DNA of 24,832 nucleotides from Rhodobacteraceae bacterium UBA3069 (GCA_002366795.1 DFBX01000121.1:1-24832), one strand, 5' to 3'; counted from the stretch's first letter, positions 1 to 8,333 are shown. Notes: generated by a model not told the origin, from the letters alone. A program made the numbers and translations.

Positions 1-912
1 GTCCTTGATCCCGTCCTCCAGCCCGATGCGCGCGCGCCAGCCCATGTCGGCCAGCCGCGTCACATCCATCAGCTTGCGCGGGGTGCCGTCGGGTTTCGTG
101 GTATCATAGCTGATTTTCCCGGTGAAGCCCGTGACCGATGCCACCATCTGCGCCAGTTCGGCGATGGTGACATCGGTGCCGGTGCCCACGTTGATATGGG
201 ACAGCATCGGCTGGGTCGCGGATTCGTAAGTGGCATTGTCAAGGTTCATCACGAAAAGCGACGCTTCGGCCATGTCATCCACATGCAGGAATTCGCGCAT
301 CGGCGTGCCGGTGCCCCAGATCACCACCTCTGGTGTGCCGTTTTCCACCGCTTCGTGGAAACGGCGGATCATGGCGGGCATGACATGGCTGTTTGCCGGG
401 TGAAAGTTGTCGCCCGGCCCGTAAAGGTTGGTGGGCATGACCGACCGGTAATCCACCCCGTGCTGTCGATTGTAGCTTTCGCACAGCTTGATGCCCGCGA
501 TTTTCGCCACGGCATAAGGCTCGTTCGTCGGCTCCAAAGTGCCGGTCAGCAAGGCGTCTTCGCGCATCGGCTGGTTGGCCAGTTTCGGATAGATGCAGGA
601 TGAGCCAAGAAAGAGCAGCCGCTTCACACCGGCGGCAAAGGCCTGATGTACCACATTGCATTCCATCATCAGGTTTTCGTAAATGAAATTAGCCGGGTAG
701 GTGTTGTTCGCCATGATGCCGCCAACCTTGGCGGCGGCAAGGATAACCGCGTCGGGCTTTTCTGCTTCCATGAATGCGCGCACGGCGGCCTGATCGGTCA
801 GGTCCAGTTCCGCGTGGGTGCGGGTGACCAGGTCGTGGCCCCCTTCGGCAGCCAGGCGGCGCATGATCGCACCGCCCACCATGCCGCGATGGCCTGCTAC
901 ATAAATCTTCAT
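1..912 (-). CDS. fcl: GDP-L-fucose synthase, 3' end cut by window edge
   Basis: NADPH-dependent epimerase/reductase that converts GDP-4-keto-6-deoxy-mannose, the product of the neighbouring gmd, into GDP-L-fucose in the cytoplasm. I translated 304 codons without a stop. The family is about 320 aa (E. coli Fcl 321), so roughly the last 10-20 residues lie outside the window. The Rossmann motif GHRGMVG is at residues 7-13. The segment LGSSCIYP (102-109) and YAVAK (133-137) supply Ser104, Cys106, Tyr133 and Lys137, each three positions short of the E. coli catalytic residues S107, C109, Y136 and K140. The ATG at 912 has GAGGGG just upstream, overlapping the gmd stop, with an 11-nt gap between the genes. 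It is the last visible gene of the wecG-gmd-fcl unit. The identification is near certain. Confidence 0.96.
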   Translation of the reverse strand, partial: MKIYVAGHRGMVGGAIMRRLAAEGGHDLVTRTHAELDLTDQAAVRAFMEAEKPDAVILAAAKVGGIMANNTYPANFIYENLMMECNVVHQAFAAGVKRLLFLGSSCIYPKLANQPMREDALLTGTLEPTNEPYAVAKIAGIKLCESYNRQHGVDYRSVMPTNLYGPGDNFHPANSHVMPAMIRRFHEAVENGTPEVVIWGTGTPMREFLHVDDMAEASLFVMNLDNATYESATQPMLSHINVGTGTDVTIAELAQMVASVTGFTGKISYDTTKPDGTPRKLMDVTRLADMGWRARIGLEDGIKD

Positions 913-923
913 AGCACAGCCCC

Positions 924-2042
924 TCAGTTTTCGACGGACACGGGCACATCCAGCCCGTGTTCTTTCAGCAGGGCGTGACGGCGGGCGGATTTCAGGTCAT
1001 CCGCGACCATTTCGGCGCACATTTCCTGCGCTGTGATCTGCGGCACCCAGCCCAGCACCTCTTTGGCTTTGGTCGGATCGCCCAGCAGGGTTTCCACCTC
1101 GGCGGGGCGGAAATAGCGCGGGTCGATCTGGACCAGAACGTCGCCGGGCTTGACGGCGGGGGCCTTGTTGCCCTCGACGCTTTCAACGATGGCCTTTTCA
1201 TTCAGACCTTCGCCTTCGAACCGCAGGGTGATGCCCAGTTCGTTCGCCGTCCAGATGATGAACTCGCGGACCGAGTATTGCACGCCGGTGGCGATCACGA
1301 AATCCTCGGGGGCGTCCTGTTGCAGCATCATCCACTGCATCCGCACGTAATCCTTGGCGTGGCCCCAGTCGCGCAGCGCGTCGATGTTGCCCATATACAG
1401 GCAATCTTCCAGCCCTTGCGCGATATTGGCCATGCCGCGGGTGATCTTGCGGGTCACAAAGGTTTCGCCACGGCGCGGGGATTCGTGGTTAAACAGGATG
1501 CCGTTGCAAGCATACATGCCATAGGCCTCGCGGTAGTTCACGGCGATCCAGTAGGCATACATCTTGGCCACGGCATAGGGCGAACGGGGGTGGAATGGCG
1601 TGGTTTCCTTTTGCGGGATTTCCTGCACAAGGCCATACAGTTCCGAGGTCGACGCCTGATAGAACCGCGTCTTCTTTTCCAGCCCCAGGAAACGGATCGC
1701 TTCGAGGATGCGCAGGGTGCCCATGGCATCCACATCGGCGGTGTATTCCGGCGCTTCGAACGACACGGCGACGTGGGATTGCGCGCCAAGATTATACACC
1801 TCGTCCGGTTCAACCTCGCGCAGGATTCGGGTCAGGTTCGACGTGTCGGTCAGATCGCCGTAATGCAGTTTCAGCTGGGGGTTCGGCTCGTGCGGGTCTT
1901 GGTAGATGTGGTCGATCCGCTGGGTGTTGAACAGCGACGCGCGGCGCTTGATGCCATGCACCTCGTATCCTTTTTTCAGCAGGAATTCGGCAAGGTACGA
2001 CCCATCCTGGCCCGTGATCCCGGTGATCAATGCTTTTTTCAC
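924..2042 (-). CDS. gmd: GDP-mannose 4,6-dehydratase
   Basis: Extended SDR enzyme that makes GDP-4-keto-6-deoxy-D-mannose from GDP-D-mannose, the first step towards GDP-L-fucose and GDP-rhamnose. An upstream in-frame TTG at 2066 would add eight residues. I prefer the GTG at 2042 because a GGAG sits 8 nt before it. This start gives 372 aa, the usual family length, and places residues exactly on E. coli numbering: GITGQDG at 8-14, STSE at 131-134 (Thr132, Glu134), and Tyr156/Lys160 in SPYAVAK. The gene follows the WecG-type transferase after 25 nt and precedes fcl by 11 nt, so the pair is very probably cotranscribed. Gmd also feeds other deoxyhexose pathways, but adjacency to fcl points to L-fucose. 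Family identity is clear. Confidence 0.97.
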   Translation of the reverse strand: MKKALITGITGQDGSYLAEFLLKKGYEVHGIKRRASLFNTQRIDHIYQDPHEPNPQLKLHYGDLTDTSNLTRILREVEPDEVYNLGAQSHVAVSFEAPEYTADVDAMGTLRILEAIRFLGLEKKTRFYQASTSELYGLVQEIPQKETTPFHPRSPYAVAKMYAYWIAVNYREAYGMYACNGILFNHESPRRGETFVTRKITRGMANIAQGLEDCLYMGNIDALRDWGHAKDYVRMQWMMLQQDAPEDFVIATGVQYSVREFIIWTANELGITLRFEGEGLNEKAIVESVEGNKAPAVKPGDVLVQIDPRYFRPAEVETLLGDPTKAKEVLGWVPQITAQEMCAEMVADDLKSARRHALLKEHGLDVPVSVEN

Positions 2043-2067
2043 GACGTAGTCTCCGATCGGTAACAAT

Positions 2068-2844
2068 TCAATTTTTGGGTGTGGCCACGATGGTTCCGGG
2101 CTTCATTTTTTCACGCGCAACATCGGCAAGAAACAGCGGGGCCGAGACGAACATGCGCCGCCATAGACGGCGCGGTTGTTGCAGCAGCCGGGGCAACCAT
2201 TCCAGCCCCGTCTTGCGGAATATCGGGTGCGAGCGTTTGACGGTTCCGGCAAAGAAATCAAACGCTGCGCCAATGGCCCCGGCTGCGCCGACGTTCAGGT
2301 CGTCGCGGTGCTGTGCGATCCATTTTTCCTGCTTGGGTGCCGTCATCCCGACCCAGAGAAGATCGGGGGAGGCGGCATTCACGGCGGCAATCATTGCTGT
2401 GTTGTCCGCGTCCGAAAATTCGGGCTTGTAGGGGGGCGAATAAGTGCCGGCCAAGGTGATGTTCGGAAACTCGCGTGCCAGACGCTCGCGGATTTTCGTC
2501 AAGGTTTCTTCGGACGCACCAAGGAAAAACACGGACCCGCCATTGGCATTCTGGATGCGCAGGGTTTGTTCAAACACGTCCGGCCCTGTGACGCGCCCGT
2601 TCAATGGCTTGCCCAGCCATTTGGCGGCTTTTACCACGCCCGTGCCATCGGGGATCAGCCAATCCATCGTATGAAGCGCCGTCGAAAACGGCTGATCCGT
2701 GCGTGCAACCACATAGGAATGGGGGTTCAAACAGGCCATGGCTTTGCATGTGCGCGCGCCGTCGGCAGAGGCGGCCACCATTTCATTGGCGCAGTCGGTC
2801 AGCGATTTCGCGTATGCCGAGTAGCCCAATATGTTTCGGGTCAT
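2068..2844 (-). CDS. WecG/TagA/CpsF-family glycosyltransferase (GT26)
   Basis: 258-aa cytoplasmic or membrane-peripheral glycosyltransferase of the WecB/TagA/CpsF family, whose members add the second sugar to an undecaprenyl-diphosphate-linked monosaccharide. Visible family blocks are LNPHSYVVAR (39-48), PDGTGVV (65-71), RVTGPDVF (84-91), the FFLGAS strand turn (106-111), VGMTAPKQEKWI (165-176), and a basic C-terminal segment GLEWLPRLLQQPRRLWRR (213-230) typical of the membrane-contacting tail. The ATG at 2844 has AGGA about 10 nt upstream. It opens the wecG-gmd-fcl unit and lies behind a 265-bp AT-rich gap, so it may have its own promoter. The donor sugar cannot be read from the sequence: ManNAcA, ManNAc and glucose are all known in the family. 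A gene symbol is therefore not assigned. Confidence 0.9.
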   Translation of the reverse strand: MTRNILGYSAYAKSLTDCANEMVAASADGARTCKAMACLNPHSYVVARTDQPFSTALHTMDWLIPDGTGVVKAAKWLGKPLNGRVTGPDVFEQTLRIQNANGGSVFFLGASEETLTKIRERLAREFPNITLAGTYSPPYKPEFSDADNTAMIAAVNAASPDLLWVGMTAPKQEKWIAQHRDDLNVGAAGAIGAAFDFFAGTVKRSHPIFRKTGLEWLPRLLQQPRRLWRRMFVSAPLFLADVAREKMKPGTIVATPKN

Positions 2845-3109
2845 TTATAAATATTCCTGTTACATAAACGCGGAGCACGGAAAAAATGACTGGCTAATAG
2901 CTGACCATAATAAGCAATTCGAAGGTTTATTATCTGGTTGCCCCAAAAAAACAACCTGTCGCGCGGGACTTCTGCCTATTTTTTAAGAGTTTTTGCAGGT
3001 TTGCAAAAAAAGAAGGCTGTTAGGTGTGGGGCGGCTTCCGCAGGGCAAAGCTTGGTAAGGTTAACCAGCGATATTGAAGCTCTAGTTTTCGCATGGCGGA
3101 ATACGCGAC
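2845..3109. other. AT-rich intergenic gap inside the polysaccharide locus
   Basis: 265 bp without a convincing gene, clearly richer in A/T than the flanking coding sequence by eye. On the minus strand it contains runs of seven T, a short inverted pair TTTTGCA/TGCAAAA around 2996-3013, and the AT-rich words GATAATAAA and TTATTATGG at about 2905-2940. These could hold a promoter for the wecG-gmd-fcl unit, but no clean -35/-10 pair could be fixed. I infer a break between two transcription units here. Confidence 0.4.
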
Positions 3110-3979
3110 CTACCAATCCAACCCGGTTTCATAGCCCATTTTGATCAAAACGTCGCCAGCCTGTTTTTTGTATGCCGCCTTGTGCGCGTCATTGAAATGG
3201 TTCGGCCAATCGCCGATTTGACCCTTGCGAAAGGTGCGGGATTTGTTGCCGAACAAGGCCTTGGTGATGGTATCCAGCTGATCGTCGGACAGATCCATGC
3301 GCATGTGTTTTGCCACGTTGCGGATACATTGCTGCTGTGCTTCGTCGCTGCCACCGCCTTGTGCGCCGACCAGATCCTCGAACCGGATCACCATGCAGGC
3401 GGGTTCGTCGAACCACGGCAGAAAGGTGCGAAAGCTGTCATTTTTCCAGACATCGGGAATGCCCAGATCGGCAGGGGGCGGGTTGATCATGGCCAGCAGG
3501 CGCGCATCGTCATCGGGCAGGCTGTTCAGGTAGCGGTGCAGGGGGTGCCCCATGTCCATTTTGGTGACGTAATGCACGCCCGAAACCACCACATCGCGCG
3601 GGTCACGCACCATCAGGAAGGTTCGGTAATCCAGCCGGTTGAATTGATCGGCCAGTGCCTGTGTCCATGGCAGATGGGCGGTTATCACCTGCCCCGGGCG
3701 ACCGCATTCGATCTGGTGTTCAAGCCCTGACAGGCTTTCATCCACATGATATGTCCAGCGATCGACCGTGCCCGGCAGTAGCCGCATCAGTCGGCTGAGC
3801 AGGTTGGTGCCCGCCTTTGGGATGGAATTTGCCATTACCCTGACCGATGTATTGGTGATCTGGCGTTCCGTCGCATTCAGGGGGATCACGTTGCGCATCA
3901 CCGCGTACTGCAACCGTTTGCGGATCACGCGGCGTTGCATACGGATGGCATGTTTTACGTCTTTTGCGAAATCGGTCAT
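3110..3979 (-). CDS. PAPS-dependent sulfotransferase (Sulfotransfer_1 type)
   Basis: 289-aa enzyme predicted to move a sulfuryl group from 3'-phosphoadenylyl sulfate to a hydroxyl, here most likely on a glycan or lipid-linked sugar. Both cofactor signatures are present: PKAGTN at 54-59 matches the 5'-phosphosulfate loop, and RDPRDVVVS at 125-133 matches the 3'-phosphate site with its Arg and Ser. HLPW at 102-105 supplies the family's catalytic-type His102. There is no signal peptide or clear membrane segment, so it acts in the cytoplasm. An in-frame TTG at 3988 is possible, but the ATG at 3979 is preferred because AAGGA, overlapping the stop codon of the upstream GT2 gene, sits 9-10 nt before it. 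It closes the wzx-wzy-GT2 unit. The acceptor is unknown; placement in the cluster suggests the repeat unit. Confidence 0.88.
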   Translation of the reverse strand: MTDFAKDVKHAIRMQRRVIRKRLQYAVMRNVIPLNATERQITNTSVRVMANSIPKAGTNLLSRLMRLLPGTVDRWTYHVDESLSGLEHQIECGRPGQVITAHLPWTQALADQFNRLDYRTFLMVRDPRDVVVSGVHYVTKMDMGHPLHRYLNSLPDDDARLLAMINPPPADLGIPDVWKNDSFRTFLPWFDEPACMVIRFEDLVGAQGGGSDEAQQQCIRNVAKHMRMDLSDDQLDTITKALFGNKSRTFRKGQIGDWPNHFNDAHKAAYKKQAGDVLIKMGYETGLDW

Positions 3980-3991
3980 GTCGGGCAATCC

Positions 3992-4882
3992 TTAGCGCAG
4001 GGCAAACAACATACGCATGTCAGACAGGCTGACACGCGACAGGGCGCGGCGGGTTTTGATGCGCCGCCATGATGCCTGCGCTTCGTCATAAAGGATGGCA
4101 GGGCCGGATTTGCGGATCAGCAAGCGGCAAACGCTGCGCGCCACCAGCCCGCGATTGGCCAGCGATTGCCAGAGTTTCGGCGCGGGGGGCAGGCCGCTGC
4201 AAACCTGTTGCACCTCGGCCTCGTATTTGTCGGCCCCGACGGAGCTGCGCTGTTCCCCCGGCAGTTTGCGAAACGCGGCCAGCGGAACAGAGACAGGCAG
4301 CAGTTCGGAATGGCGGGCGAACCGGGTCCAAAGCTGGAAATCACCTGCCAGCCGCAGTGACAGGTCCAGACCATCGGTTTTGTCCCACAAGGAGCGTCGC
4401 CAGAACATGCTTTCTTGTTGCAGATAACCGCCCAAGATGCCGGAAAACCAACCGTTGGCGATGTAATTCTGGGGATAGCAGCTTGGCGTGCCATAAACGG
4501 CCGTCATCTGCCCGCGTTTGTTCAGGAATGCGGGCAAGCCGGTGATCCAGTCCACATCGGGGTGGGTTTCAAACACTTCGCCCACCACCGACAGGGTCCA
4601 TGGCATGTAAATGTCATCGGCGTTCAGCCATGCCATCACATCGCCTGTGGCGCGCGACAGCCCTTTTTGGATCGCCTCGTATTGGCCGCCATCGGGTTCG
4701 GACACGTAATAGGCAATGCGGTCACGGTATTTTTCGATGATCGCCTGCGTGCCGTCCGTGGAATTGCCGTCGATCACGATCAGTTCCAGATCGGGATAGT
4801 CCTGATTGAGGATGGAACGCAGCGTATCCTCGATGAATTCTGCGGCGTTGTAGCAGGCGGTGACGACCGAAATTTTGGTCAT
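3992..4882 (-). CDS. Family 2 glycosyltransferase
   Basis: 296-aa GT-A fold inverting glycosyltransferase. The N-terminus begins directly with the nucleotide-binding strand ISVVTACYNAAEFIEDTL, followed by the LIVIDGNSTDGT block (about 34-45), GGQYEAIQKGL and the metal-binding WLNADD element (the DxD equivalent) near residue 90. QQESMFWRR, about 50 residues further on, resembles the acceptor/base region of GT2 enzymes. No membrane segment is evident, so it probably works at the inner face of the inner membrane building the lipid-linked repeat unit. The ATG at 4882 overlaps the stop of the upstream wzy-like gene as ATGA, with AAAGGA 7 nt before it, indicating translational coupling. The sugar specificity cannot be deduced. 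Confidence 0.92.
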   Translation of the reverse strand: MTKISVVTACYNAAEFIEDTLRSILNQDYPDLELIVIDGNSTDGTQAIIEKYRDRIAYYVSEPDGGQYEAIQKGLSRATGDVMAWLNADDIYMPWTLSVVGEVFETHPDVDWITGLPAFLNKRGQMTAVYGTPSCYPQNYIANGWFSGILGGYLQQESMFWRRSLWDKTDGLDLSLRLAGDFQLWTRFARHSELLPVSVPLAAFRKLPGEQRSSVGADKYEAEVQQVCSGLPPAPKLWQSLANRGLVARSVCRLLIRKSGPAILYDEAQASWRRIKTRRALSRVSLSDMRMLFALR

Positions 4883-6162
4883 GCAAAGGTCCTTTCAGAG
4901 GACGGCAGGGAATGGCGAAAGACGGGGCGGACAAGCGGGCGGCGGTCGGCAAGGAAATGCAGCGCCAGAAACAGCGGGTAATCCAGAAAATATTCGCCGT
5001 TCAGCAGCAACAGGACGACGATGATGAACCATGCCCGCGCAATCGGTCCGGTGCCGATTTGTTTCAGCCCGATCCACAGCGACACAATGAATAGCGTGAT
5101 GCCGGTCAGGCCCAGTTGGCGGATATATCCCGACAACCCGTTGCCCAGTGCAAAGCGTTCCAGTTCGGGGTTCAAGGCGAATTGGGTGGCCGTGTTTTGC
5201 CCCCAGCCCAGAATGGGGCGTTCCACGAAATAGGCCCAATCAAAGATGATGGAGCCAAAGCGCGACAGTTCCCACCCCGTGTCGCGATTCACGGCGCGGG
5301 TCCACAGTTCGATAATTTTGGGGCCAATGAAATCCAGCTGCCAAGCATAAAAGGACACGGGCACCAGCACGATCATCAGGGCCGCCAGCCGGATCGCGTT
5401 ATTGGCCAGTGCGCGCTGCGTGGCGGGGCGCGCCAGAATGAACAACACCAGCGCAAGCGGCAGGATCACAAACCCGGTGGTTGAAAATGTGGAAAGCACG
5501 CCCGCGACCAGCCACAGCGTCCAGCTCTTGCGCAGTTTCGGCGGGATCGCACCGCGCATGGTGCCAAGCAGCAGAATACCAAGGATCAGATAACCGTTAA
5601 ACGCGCCGGGCTCCCAGAAGAATGCAGAATTGCGATAGCCGTGATCGCCAACCTGAAAGTTATAAAGAATGATGTTGAGCCGCTCGTTCGGGCCTGTGAC
5701 AACGACGCCGATGATATTGGCCAGAGGGCGGAACACCTCGGCGATCGAAATATGGGCAAGGCTGGCCAGTGCGGTCGGCACCCAGAACACGAAACTCAGC
5801 TTGGTGATCCAGACCATGCAGCGCACAAAAGCCAGACGAAAATTCCGGATCGTGGCCATCGCGCCTGCTGCGCCGATCAGCTTGATGAAGAAGCCCGCAA
5901 TAGTGACAGGCGCAAAGAAATTCAACGCCGCGGATTGCAGCGCGAACAGAACCGCGAAAGCCACCAGCAGAATGACCAGGCGGCGCGGCGGGGGGCGCCG
6001 TAGCAGCGCCATGCGCAACATCATCGCCGCTGCGAAAAGCACGAAAAACACATCGCGCCGGTCAGACCCTGAAACAACCATGTTGCCGGACAGGCAGATC
6101 AGGGCCATGGTGACAACGTAATCTGCCTGGCTTGGCGCATTGGGCAGGTTTAGCCGCTTCAT
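4879..6162 (-). CDS. O-antigen polymerase/ligase-like membrane protein (Wzy-type)
   Basis: 427-aa polytopic inner-membrane protein with roughly ten or more hydrophobic segments. Wzy/WaaL-type proteins join lipid-linked repeat units in the periplasm or transfer chains to an acceptor. The segment FFWEPGAFNGYLILG followed by a hydrophobic run, and later RPILGWGQNTATQFALN with GLSGYIRQLGLTG, is the large-loop plus terminal-helix pattern seen in the O-antigen polymerase family. The reading frame stays open upstream to 6504, but that extension is charged, compositionally odd and lies antisense to nothing functional: it overlaps the flippase gene. The true start is the ATG at 6162, overlapping the flippase stop as ATGA. 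Sequence divergence in this family is high, so polymerase versus ligase cannot be settled; adjacency to a flippase favours polymerase. Confidence 0.82.
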   Translation of the reverse strand: MKRLNLPNAPSQADYVVTMALICLSGNMVVSGSDRRDVFFVLFAAAMMLRMALLRRPPPRRLVILLVAFAVLFALQSAALNFFAPVTIAGFFIKLIGAAGAMATIRNFRLAFVRCMVWITKLSFVFWVPTALASLAHISIAEVFRPLANIIGVVVTGPNERLNIILYNFQVGDHGYRNSAFFWEPGAFNGYLILGILLLGTMRGAIPPKLRKSWTLWLVAGVLSTFSTTGFVILPLALVLFILARPATQRALANNAIRLAALMIVLVPVSFYAWQLDFIGPKIIELWTRAVNRDTGWELSRFGSIIFDWAYFVERPILGWGQNTATQFALNPELERFALGNGLSGYIRQLGLTGITLFIVSLWIGLKQIGTGPIARAWFIIVVLLLLNGEYFLDYPLFLALHFLADRRPLVRPVFRHSLPSSERTFA

Positions 6163-7514
6163 GCCTGCCGCCCTTTGCGCGCCGCGAACGGGCTGTAATA
6201 CAGCCAGACGCCAGTGCGCCGGCGGATCGTGACCAGCGCCGTAAGGTTCCAGATTGCGATGCTGCTGGCCAGCGCAATTCCGGACCCAGTGATGCCGAAG
6301 CGGGGCACCAACAGGACAGACAACAGCACGTTCACGCCAACGGCAGTCCAGACAATGATGACCAGTATGCGGTGTCCGCCCGTCATGTTGAGGAAGGCAT
6401 CGGAAATGCCCGTAAGCGCGTTTATGAACTGGCCCGCGATCAGGATCATCAGGACCGGGACAACAGGCAGGTAGTCCGGCCCGAAGAAGGTGATGATCAA
6501 CCATTTGCCCAGTACGACAAGGCCCAGAAGGATTGGCGCGGTCGCCCAGAACACAAGCGCAGTCGAGGATTTGGCGAAATCTATCAGCTCGGCGCTGCTG
6601 CCATTCTTGCTAAGCTTCGAAAAACGCGGCCCGACCACCATGTTCACTGAAGTCAGCGCAAAACCCGCCAGGAAAGAGATTTTCACAGCCACCGAATACA
6701 GCCCAAGTTCCGCCGTCGGGATGAAATAACTGGCAAGGATCAGGTTGCCATCGGTGATAAGAAGCGCAGCGACCGACGACAGGAAAAACGGCCATGCGCC
6801 GTTCAACATCGTTTTGGCGCGGAGAACGTCATGGGCGCTGTCGCGGCTTTGCGCGGGGAGTTTGGCAATCGCGGAAAAGATATAGGGAAGCGCAACCGTG
6901 GCGGATATAACGTAGGCGGCCATATAGGCATAACTGGGCAGAACAGGGTCCGTTTCGTCAACCGAAAGCCCGGCAATCAAGACAATTGAAAACAGGGTAA
7001 GGGGCGGTGCGGCCAATGACACGGCAAAGGGCAGGATATGCTGCAAGCCGCGGATCGTCTGGCTGTTCAGTTGGAATACTGTGTGCCCCACCATGGCCGC
7101 TGCGGCCAGGACCAGTACGGGCAAGGGAGCGGCACGGGCGAAATCAGGTGCCCTGCCGTTGAACAGCGGCAAAACCAGTACGAGCAACACAGTCGCTGTA
7201 ACCAACACGATCAGCAACGCCCTGACATAAAGACCGCGTGTGTATCCTGGCCCGTGTGTGTCAGACGCGGCCGAGATTTCTTTCATCAGAAAAGTGCCAA
7301 GGCCAAGGCAGGCCACCATTGCGAACACAGCCGAAAAGGATGTGAGTAGTGTGACAAAGCCCAACGCCTCTTTGCCAAACCAGCGGGCGACAAGGATGGT
7401 GGTCAAAAAGCCCGCGGCCACAGCCACAAGCCGGGCCATCAACACAAAGATCGAAGCGACCGCCACGCCTTTCAAGTGCTCTTGTATTCTTGTGAGCATT
7501 CGCGCCTGCGACAT
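6159..7514 (-). CDS. Polysaccharide flippase (Wzx/PST family)
   Basis: About 451-aa polytopic membrane protein of the polysaccharide transport branch of the MATE/MOP superfamily, which flips undecaprenyl-diphosphate repeat units across the inner membrane. It opens with an amphipathic stretch, then FVLMARLVAVAAGFLTTILVARWFG, the usual first helix pair with the conserved G-F-x-T-x-x-x-A-R-x-x-G pattern. About 12-14 hydrophobic segments follow, including GPRFSKLSKNG in the middle loop and ITFFGPDYLPVVPVLMIL, typical of late helices in the family. An ATG at 7523 lies directly on the GGGA of the upstream stop region. The ATG at 7514, 9 nt from GGGA, is the better start; another Met follows at 7499. 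It is separated from the preceding gene by only 15 nt and overlaps the polymerase gene by 4 nt. Confidence 0.9.
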   Translation of the reverse strand: MSQARMLTRIQEHLKGVAVASIFVLMARLVAVAAGFLTTILVARWFGKEALGFVTLLTSFSAVFAMVACLGLGTFLMKEISAASDTHGPGYTRGLYVRALLIVLVTATVLLVLVLPLFNGRAPDFARAAPLPVLVLAAAAMVGHTVFQLNSQTIRGLQHILPFAVSLAAPPLTLFSIVLIAGLSVDETDPVLPSYAYMAAYVISATVALPYIFSAIAKLPAQSRDSAHDVLRAKTMLNGAWPFFLSSVAALLITDGNLILASYFIPTAELGLYSVAVKISFLAGFALTSVNMVVGPRFSKLSKNGSSAELIDFAKSSTALVFWATAPILLGLVVLGKWLIITFFGPDYLPVVPVLMILIAGQFINALTGISDAFLNMTGGHRILVIIVWTAVGVNVLLSVLLVPRFGITGSGIALASSIAIWNLTALVTIRRRTGVWLYYSPFAARKGRQA

Positions 7515-7529
7515 CTTTTGCATTCCCGC

Positions 7530-8246
7530 TCAGTCCGCGTCGATCAAGGCGCGGGCCTTGTCGTTTGCAATAATGTCTGGCATCGCCGCAACGCGGGCAT
7601 CCAGGTTGGCATAGGTTTTCATTAGCTTTTCACCAGCCTCACCCAGATCCATTGCCGCGCTTTCACGGTTTTTGCGTTCGGGCAGAGTTACGGGAAAACC
7701 CACGAAACGCGACAACGCCTGCTGCGCGCCCGACTGCCACAGGCTTTCGTATTTCAGGCCCAGAACAGGGATGCTTTTCAGGGCAGTCCAGCTGTCCAGC
7801 TGATCACCAAAGCGCAGAACATCGCGGTCGCAGATCTGGTCAAAGGTGCCATTGGCGCGCAGATGTTCAAAATGTTCCTCGATCCAGGCGCGACCATATT
7901 TCGTGTTGCAACCCAGAACCGACCGCGCCGCGTCACTGGGAATACCAAAGGTAAACACCACGCGGACGTTCTGCGCGGCGGTCAGGTCATGTGGAAAATC
8001 GTGGGTCTTGTAGACTACGCCATTTCGGAAACGCGCCTTGGACAGCGTCCATGCCACGTCGCGGACAAAGCGTCCGTTGCGATATGTTTCCTCGCCGAAG
8101 CGGGCCATGCCCATGCCCTTGTTCAGCGCGTCGTAGATCAGCGTCGATCCGGCGCGTCCCATACTTGCCACGATGACCGGGTTCAGATCGCTTGCTGTGA
8201 TGGATTGCATGCGGCGCTTTACAAAGGTCTTCAGGCGCGTATTCAT
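7530..8246 (-). CDS. Sulfotransferase-like P-loop protein with a degenerate 3'-phosphate site
   Basis: 238-aa soluble protein, first gene of the minus-strand polysaccharide unit. SMGRAGSTLIYDAL (28-41) resembles the 5'-phosphosulfate-binding loop of sulfotransferases and YKTH (79-82) resembles the element carrying the catalytic His. At the position of the usual RDPRDxxxS motif it reads GIPSDAARS (101-109): the final Ser and one Asp are kept but both expected Arg residues are gone. It may therefore be a divergent sulfotransferase, bind PAPS differently, or have another role. It is shorter than its cluster partner at 3110-3979 and not closely similar to it outside these motifs. The ATG at 8246 has AAGGTGA 7 nt upstream. 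Assignment to the P-loop sulfotransferase clan is likely; activity is uncertain. Confidence 0.68.
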   Translation of the reverse strand: MNTRLKTFVKRRMQSITASDLNPVIVASMGRAGSTLIYDALNKGMGMARFGEETYRNGRFVRDVAWTLSKARFRNGVVYKTHDFPHDLTAAQNVRVVFTFGIPSDAARSVLGCNTKYGRAWIEEHFEHLRANGTFDQICDRDVLRFGDQLDSWTALKSIPVLGLKYESLWQSGAQQALSRFVGFPVTLPERKNRESAAMDLGEAGEKLMKTYANLDARVAAMPDIIANDKARALIDAD

Positions 8247-8294
8247 CTATTCGTCACCTTGGGCCACGTAATGAATATGGCCCTCTCCCTCTTT

Positions 8295-8333
8295 AATTTA
8301 GCGGGATTATGCATGTGCAGCAATTAAATGCAA
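8295..8333 (-). promoter_or_regulatory. Candidate promoter of the polysaccharide unit
   Basis: On the minus strand TTGCTG (8323-8318) and TAAATT (8300-8295) are separated by 17 nt. An overlapping alternative is TTGCAT (8333-8328) with CATAAT (8311-8306) at 16 nt. Either would start transcription about 40-60 nt before the ATG at 8246. Both are imperfect sigma-70-type matches judged by eye. Confidence 0.35.

Noticed and set aside
957..2063. 368-aa open frame on the plus strand over gmd
   Set aside because: It is the antisense shadow of a well-supported gmd; His/Gly/Gln-rich composition with no domain, as expected from high third-position GC.
2938..3144. 68-aa plus-strand frame in the AT-rich gap
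   Set aside because: Begins with TTG without a Shine-Dalgarno, no domain, and overlaps the 3' end of the sulfotransferase gene.
6163..6504. N-terminal extension of the Wzy-like frame
   Set aside because: It lies inside the flippase gene and has shadow-like composition; the ATGA overlap at 6162 defines the start.
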